A DNA stretch of 64,000 nucleotides from positions 1,370,114-1,434,113 of the forward strand of contig NZ_LAIJ01000009.1 in NCBI RefSeq assembly GCF_001449115.1. The letters run 5' to 3'. The translations under genes and the position numbers were made by a program. The notes beneath the pieces were generated by a model. That model did no database searches, was not told where the DNA came from, and saw nothing but the letters and a program-made list of their open reading frames with translations. Every line of letters begins with the position of its first letter. Position 1 is the stretch's first letter. Source of the DNA: Occallatibacter gabretensis. GTDB lineage: Bacteria > Acidobacteriota > Terriglobia > Terriglobales > Acidobacteriaceae. Positions 60,051-64,000 of the stretch are shown here, piece after piece.

Positions 60051-60449
60051 CTAGCTGCCGTAAGACTCGAAGGGATCGAAGTGGACGGCGTTGTGTGTGT
60101 CCTGGACGAAGTTATTGATTCCTTCATTTGTATTGGGGCCATGAAAGGTCTGCGTGGCTCGCGCCTGGAGATAGGTCCTGTTGTTAAAGAGGTATCCACC
60201 TATCGTCGATCCGAAAAGTGACGGCAGGGTATTGGGCGGCGGGCTGTTGTAGGAAGGAAGCCGAGACCCGGTTGTGTCGTTGATATGCGCGATTCCCTGG
60301 TTGACTCCGTGCGAGTAGAAGGGATCTGCGAGGCCTCCGACCACATCCGACATGACGTCGCGGACGGAGTTGCCGACGAAACGATTGCCCAGGAACCGAG
60401 CTACATAGGGCGTAGCTCTCGCTCCCAGTTGACCTGGAATTGTGGCCAT
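60051..60449 (-). CDS. Hypothetical protein, glycine/asparagine-rich
   Basis: 132 residues. AGGGG and AAGGG lie before the ATG. The N-terminus ATIPGQLGARATPYVARFLG and NRFVGNSVRDVMSDVVGGLA looks helical; the rest is polar with LPSYNSPPPNTLPSLFGSTI and TFHGPNTNEGINNFVQDTHN. No signal peptide. The style resembles small parts of polymorphic-toxin or viral coat proteins, but I cannot place it. It diverges from the ABC ATPase gene. Confidence 0.5.
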   Translation of the reverse strand: MATIPGQLGARATPYVARFLGNRFVGNSVRDVMSDVVGGLADPFYSHGVNQGIAHINDTTGSRLPSYNSPPPNTLPSLFGSTIGGYLFNNRTYLQARATQTFHGPNTNEGINNFVQDTHNAVHFDPFESYGS

Positions 60450-60553
60450 AATCCCTTCCCCTGAAATTCAATTGAACTGCTGTGCAGGCCATCCTATCGG
60501 AGCGGACGGCAGTGAGCAACTGGAATTTTCCGCGAAGCATTTAGTATCGGCTC

Positions 60554-61357
60554 ATGGCGCTGGTTGAAGTGCAATCGGTAACGAAGAGTTATCTGCGGCG
60601 GGCGGGCTTGAAGACGGAAGAGCGCACGGTGGTGGACGACGTGTCGCTGGAGATTGAGCCGGGCGAGACGCTGGGGCTGGTGGGCGAGTCGGGTTCGGGC
60701 AAGACGACCGTGGCGCGGATGATCCTGGGACTGGTGAAGCCGACGAGCGGAACGGTGCGCGTGGGCGGGGTGGATGTGGCTGTGGCGCGGGGCGCGGAGA
60801 TGAAAAAACTGCGGCTTGAAATGCAGCCTGTGTTTCAGGATCCGTATGCGGCGCTGAATCCGCGGATGCAGGTGCTGGAGATTGTGACGGAGCCGTTTGC
60901 GATTCATAAGCCAGGAATGGGCCCGAATGCGCGTCATGCCGAGGCAGTAATTCTGCTGAAGCAGGTTGGGCTGGATGAGAGCGCGCTGGGACGGTATCCG
61001 CACGAGTTTTCTGGCGGGCAGCGGCAGAGGATCAACATTGCGCGGGCGCTGGCGCTGAGGCCGAAGTTGCTGATTCTGGATGAACCGGTATCGGCGCTCG
61101 ATGTCTCGGTGGGCGCGCAGATTGTGAACCTGCTGCGTACGCTGCAGCGCGAGCATGGGCTGACGTATCTGTTTATTTCGCATTCGATGCCGCTGGTGCG
61201 ATACCTAAGCACGCGGATTGCGGTGATGGAGCGCGGAAGACTGGTGGAGATGGGCGAGGCGGTGGCTTTGTGTGAGGAGCCGCGGGAGGCTTATACGCGG
61301 CAACTGCTGGCGGCTACGCCGGAGTTGAAAGAGCAGGGACAAGGGAATAGGGAATAG
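60554..61357 (+). CDS. Oligopeptide-type ABC transporter ATP-binding protein (OppF/DppF-like)
   Basis: 267 residues. Walker A GESGSGKTTVARMILG near residue 50, Q-loop PVFQDPYAALNPRM, signature FSGGQRQRINIARALALR, Walker B LLILDEPVSALDVSVG and H-loop FISHSMPLVRYL are all intact. The GLVKPTSGTVRVGGVDV wording and the C-terminus (LCEEPREAYTRQLLAATPEL) are of the dipeptide/oligopeptide subfamily. No permease or binding protein lies nearby, so its partners are elsewhere. A strong terminator follows. Confidence 0.9.
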   Translation: MALVEVQSVTKSYLRRAGLKTEERTVVDDVSLEIEPGETLGLVGESGSGKTTVARMILGLVKPTSGTVRVGGVDVAVARGAEMKKLRLEMQPVFQDPYAALNPRMQVLEIVTEPFAIHKPGMGPNARHAEAVILLKQVGLDESALGRYPHEFSGGQRQRINIARALALRPKLLILDEPVSALDVSVGAQIVNLLRTLQREHGLTYLFISHSMPLVRYLSTRIAVMERGRLVEMGEAVALCEEPREAYTRQLLAATPELKEQGQGNRE

Positions 61358-61360
61358 GGA

Positions 61361-61397
61361 ACAGAAAAGCCGGGGCGGAAACCCCGGCTTTTTCTGT
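61361..61397 (+). terminator. Bidirectional terminator
   Basis: ACAGAAAAGCCGGGG (61361-61375) pairs with CCCCGGCTTTTTCTGT (61382-61397) and has A- and T-runs on both sides, so it can serve the ABC gene and the convergent FKBP gene. Confidence 0.93.
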
Positions 61398-61428
61398 TAT
61401 GCATCAGCGCTGTACTTATGTTTTCTCT

Positions 61429-62274
61429 CTACTGACCAGGCGGTGGAGTTGTTGGCTTGGGCTGAGGCGCCGGGGTTGTAGTTGCTGGCGGCGGCGTTGT
61501 CGTGGTGGGCGCGGTTGCCGGAGCGCTGCCGGGAGTGGTTGCCGGGGCTGATGGCTGGCCCGCCGCAGGGGGTTGGCCGGGAGTTCCGGGTTGCCCGGGT
61601 CTTGGTGCGGCTCCGGGTGCGCCGGGCATCATTCCGCCGGGACGTGGCATGGGTGAGGGCGGTGGCGCGGGTATCTCCGATACGCCTACGAGTTCGACGT
61701 CAAAGATGAGGTCTGACTTGGCGGGGATGCCGGGGTGCTCCGCTCCGCGGTCGGGGATGGCGCGGTATCCGTAGGCCAACGCCCAAGGGATGAAGATACG
61801 GCGTTTGCCGCCTACGTGCATGCCTTCAATGGCGAGGTCGAAGCCAGGGATCATGCGGCCGACGCCATGGGGAAATTCCATGGGCTGTGCGGCACCCATT
61901 TTGGGCTTGCCGTCCGGTCCCATGACCGGCTTGCCGTCCGGTCCGAGGGCGGGCTGAGGGTGATCATCCCAGGCGTCAAACTTTACGCCGTCAGCGGCGC
62001 GCCAGCCGGTGTACTTTACGTGCCAGATCTGCTTGTCCTGGCCGAGAGGGCCGGTGCCGAGCTTTGTGTCCTGATACTTGAGCGCGAGGGCGGTCTTAAC
62101 GATTCCGCGCGCGGGCGGAACGCCGGGCGGCAGTTTGATGGCGCCTGCTGCGGCGGTGGAGGTTGTCGAAGCATGGGCTGCAGGCGCTGCGGGCTTGGAA
62201 GCTGTTGGGGCCTGTGCGGGAAGGATGGCGGCGAATGCGGCTGCCGTGACAAGCAGCGAAAAACTGGATTTCAT
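61429..62274 (-). CDS. Secreted FKBP-type peptidyl-prolyl isomerase
   Basis: 281 residues. Signal peptide (FSLLVTAAAFAAILPAQA), then a proline/alanine-rich linker to about residue 55 and the FKBP domain: WHVKYTGWRAADGVKFDAWD, GRMIPGFDLAIEGMHVGGKR, RIFIPWALAYGYRAIPD and LIFDVELVGVSE. An insertion with repeated GPDGKPVMGPDGKP sits in the first flap. The last 75 residues are Pro/Thr/Ala-rich and disordered. It helps fold proteins in the periplasm. Convergent with the ABC ATPase over a shared terminator. Confidence 0.9.
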   Translation of the reverse strand: MKSSFSLLVTAAAFAAILPAQAPTASKPAAPAAHASTTSTAAAGAIKLPPGVPPARGIVKTALALKYQDTKLGTGPLGQDKQIWHVKYTGWRAADGVKFDAWDDHPQPALGPDGKPVMGPDGKPKMGAAQPMEFPHGVGRMIPGFDLAIEGMHVGGKRRIFIPWALAYGYRAIPDRGAEHPGIPAKSDLIFDVELVGVSEIPAPPPSPMPRPGGMMPGAPGAAPRPGQPGTPGQPPAAGQPSAPATTPGSAPATAPTTTTPPPATTTPAPQPKPTTPPPGQ

Positions 62275-62399
62275 TACTTTATTTCTACTCCGGGATGGCT
62301 TTCACATCGGAGTTTAGCACTCCAGGTGCGGCGGCCAGGCGATTTGCGCAGTGAGTCCGATATTCCATCTTTATATGGCTGCCTTTATGGTGAAGAAAT

Positions 62400-63194
62400 A
62401 TGTCTCTACATTTTGTGGATGTAGTGCGCTGGCTCTGGCTGCCGGTAGCATCTTTTTTTGCCGGAGCTCTGAATACGATTGCCGGCGGAGGGTCGTTTCT
62501 CACGCTGCCGGCGCTGTTCTCCGCCACCGGCGCGGTGGGGGTGGGCGCGGTTACGGCGCAGGCCACGAACACTGTGGCGCTGTGGCCGGGGCAGCTTACT
62601 TCACTGGTGGCATTTCGCAGGCATCTGCGCGCTTATGGCTGGAAGATGGCGCCGATTGCGCTGGCGAGCGGGCTGGGCGGCTGGATTGGCGGCCGGTTGC
62701 TGCTGATTACGTCGAACCACTGGTTCAAGGAGCTGCTGCCGTGGCTGCTGCTGTTTGCCGCGTTGATGTTTATTGTGAGCATGCCGCTGGGCAAATGGCT
62801 CGCGACGCGCTCGGGCGGCAAGCGCTATGAAGTGGCACTGGTGATCGGCATGGTGGCGGTGAGCGTGTATGTGGGCTACTTTGGCGCAGGCGGGGGATTT
62901 CTTGTGATGGCGCTGCTTGGAATTTGCGGCGTGCATGACATTCACGAGATGAATGCGCTGAAGGTGCTGACGGCGGTGGTTTCGATTGGGATTCCCGCGT
63001 TGACTTTCATCCTTGCGGGGCGCGTGGATTGGCGCTTCTGCCTGGAGATGGCGGTGCTGGCCGCGGTGGGCGGATACCTGGCTGCGCGCTTGAGCCCGAA
63101 GGTGAACCAGCGCGTGATGCGCTGGACGGTGGCTTCGATTGGATTGTTGACGGCGGCGTATTTCTTTCTGCAGAATGCGCTGATGCATGGGTAA
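62400..63194 (+). CDS. TauE/SafE-family sulfite exporter-like permease
   Basis: 264 residues with seven to eight membrane helices. The first repeat FFAGALNTIAGGGSFLTLPA is the TauE/SafE signature, and the second, GYFGAGGGFLVMALLGICGV, is its mirror; the two halves are inverted. Members export or import sulfite, sulfonates or other anions. The ATG is chosen because the frame above it has no coding character. Transcribed alone, 87 bases before the third ADOP gene. Confidence 0.88.
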   Translation: MSLHFVDVVRWLWLPVASFFAGALNTIAGGGSFLTLPALFSATGAVGVGAVTAQATNTVALWPGQLTSLVAFRRHLRAYGWKMAPIALASGLGGWIGGRLLLITSNHWFKELLPWLLLFAALMFIVSMPLGKWLATRSGGKRYEVALVIGMVAVSVYVGYFGAGGGFLVMALLGICGVHDIHEMNALKVLTAVVSIGIPALTFILAGRVDWRFCLEMAVLAAVGGYLAARLSPKVNQRVMRWTVASIGLLTAAYFFLQNALMHG

Positions 63195-63280
63195 AGCCTG
63201 GTGCAGGGGTTTCGCTCGCCTGGCGGCCGCTATAGCGGCGACATAAGAATCCGCACTGCTATGCCTGTAGAATTTCTCCG

Positions 63281-64000
63281 ATGACATTCCTGCTTGATCT
63301 TCGTTACGCTGTGCGGCAGTTGAGGCTTGCGCCGATGTTTACGGCGACGGTGGTGTTGACGCTTGCGCTTGGTATTGGCGCGTGCACGGCGATCTTCTCG
63401 CTGATTGATGCGGTCATGCTGAAGTCACTGCCGGTGACGGACCCATCGCGTCTTTACCAGATTGGCATTGGCAAGGCGTGCTGCCTGATGAACAGCCCGG
63501 AGGGAGACTGGGGACTTTACTCGTACAAGCTGTACAAGCAGCTTGCGGTGGCCGCGCAGCCGGAATTCGATCAGGTTGCCGCCTTTCAGGCGCAGCCCGG
63601 TGTGCTGAGCGTACGCTACGGCACGGACGCAGATCGGGCGCAGGCACGCGCGCTGATGGGTGAGTATGTGAGCGGCAACTATTTTCAGACGCTGGGCGTG
63701 AATGCGATTGCCGGACGTATGCTGAGGCCGGAGGACGACAGACGTGGCGCTCCGCCAGTGGCTGTGATGAGCTATCGCACCTGGAAGAACAGCTATGGCG
63801 GCGATCCGAAGATCATTGGCGCGACCTTTCAGATTGAGACATTTTCTTTCACCATTGTCGGCATTGCGCCGCCGGGATTTTTCGGCGAAACGCTCAGTAG
63901 CAATCCCATGGACCTGTGGGTTCCGTTATCGGTGGATTACCTGACGGATGCCGAGGCTCCATACTGCGATGTGCCTTCAATGGCATGGCTGCGACTGATT
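63281..64000 (+). CDS. ADOP/MacB-type ABC permease (N-terminal 240 residues)
   Basis: Starts with ATG 63281 and runs off the right edge. The N-terminus FLLDLRYAVRQLRLAPMFTA leads into helix TVVLTLALGIGACTAIFSLI and the MacB periplasmic core with QTLGVNAIAGRMLRPEDDRR and FTIVGIAPPGFFGETLSSN. It lacks the long cytoplasmic helical start of the other two and is not behind a PadR gene. The ending is outside the window. Substrate unknown. Confidence 0.88.
   Translation, partial: MTFLLDLRYAVRQLRLAPMFTATVVLTLALGIGACTAIFSLIDAVMLKSLPVTDPSRLYQIGIGKACCLMNSPEGDWGLYSYKLYKQLAVAAQPEFDQVAAFQAQPGVLSVRYGTDADRAQARALMGEYVSGNYFQTLGVNAIAGRMLRPEDDRRGAPPVAVMSYRTWKNSYGGDPKIIGATFQIETFSFTIVGIAPPGFFGETLSSNPMDLWVPLSVDYLTDAEAPYCDVPSMAWLRLI

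Noticed and set aside
1..64000. CRISPR arrays, tRNA genes, complete insertion sequences or prophage
   Set aside because: No regularly spaced repeats, tRNA-like clover sequences, transposase or phage structural genes were seen.

Overview
The window is a gene-dense chromosomal piece of an acidobacterium, most likely family Acidobacteriaceae (Terriglobus/Granulicella/Edaphobacter relatives). The signs are three very large two-part permeases of the MacB/FtsX type known as ADOP, two of them directly behind a PadR regulator gene, a TonB receptor with an N-terminal carboxypeptidase-like domain, a VWFA protein of the acidobacterial type, several secreted glycan enzymes and a Kdo hydroxylase (so a Gram-negative LPS outer membrane). 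This placement is inference from gene content; no 16S rRNA lies in the window. Most genes are housekeeping or metabolic, and I see no prophage, CRISPR array, complete insertion sequence or tRNA.

Layout. 1-7130 is a minus-strand block: TonB receptor (cut by the window edge), ADOP permease, PadR, a serine beta-lactamase-like hydrolase that has captured a PadR promoter and start, and a GH5 glycosidase. 7288-16629 holds a CysJ-like flavin reductase, an MBL-fold hydrolase, a GH35-like glycosidase, a ferredoxin-reductase-type enzyme, a VOC protein, a tiny basic protein, an amino-acid permease, an NTF2-like protein and adenosine deaminase. After a frameshifted gene (16682-17082) comes mutL, an unrecognised gene and cmk (17193-21425), then zinc-ribbon proteins and the pyrimidine cluster pyrR-pyrB-pyrC (22789-25779). 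Two RcnB-like secreted proteins follow, then kdoO and, on the minus strand, the RNase P RNA gene (29764-30195).

30393-41008 carries an Ig-like surface protein, a deletion pseudogene, a Tat-exported M24 peptidase, small enzymes, a phosphohexomutase, tyrS, a marR-MFS pair and an isochorismatase-like protein. 41011-47881 is minus strand: ADOP and its PadR, coaD, a membrane SpoIIE-type phosphatase and recA. 48214-64000 holds a VWFA protein, TonB-domain and AsmA proteins, a heparin-lyase-like protein, a large FAD/Fe-S oxidoreductase, an amidase, an orphan OppF-like ATPase, an FKBP isomerase, a TauE-like permease and the start of a third ADOP.

The most interesting non-coding signal is a pair of diverged but clearly related elements of about 330 bp (27185-27510 minus, 49428-49756 plus), each ending in a strong GC-rich hairpin; they look like two members of an undescribed RNA or small-peptide family. 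Two families of REP-like hairpin repeats sit on both sides of the amidase gene. Other points are the PadR-promoter capture, an ADOP whose reading frame has lost its normal start codon, a one-base frameshift in a small gene, and an apparently leaderless PadR promoter with a built-in operator.
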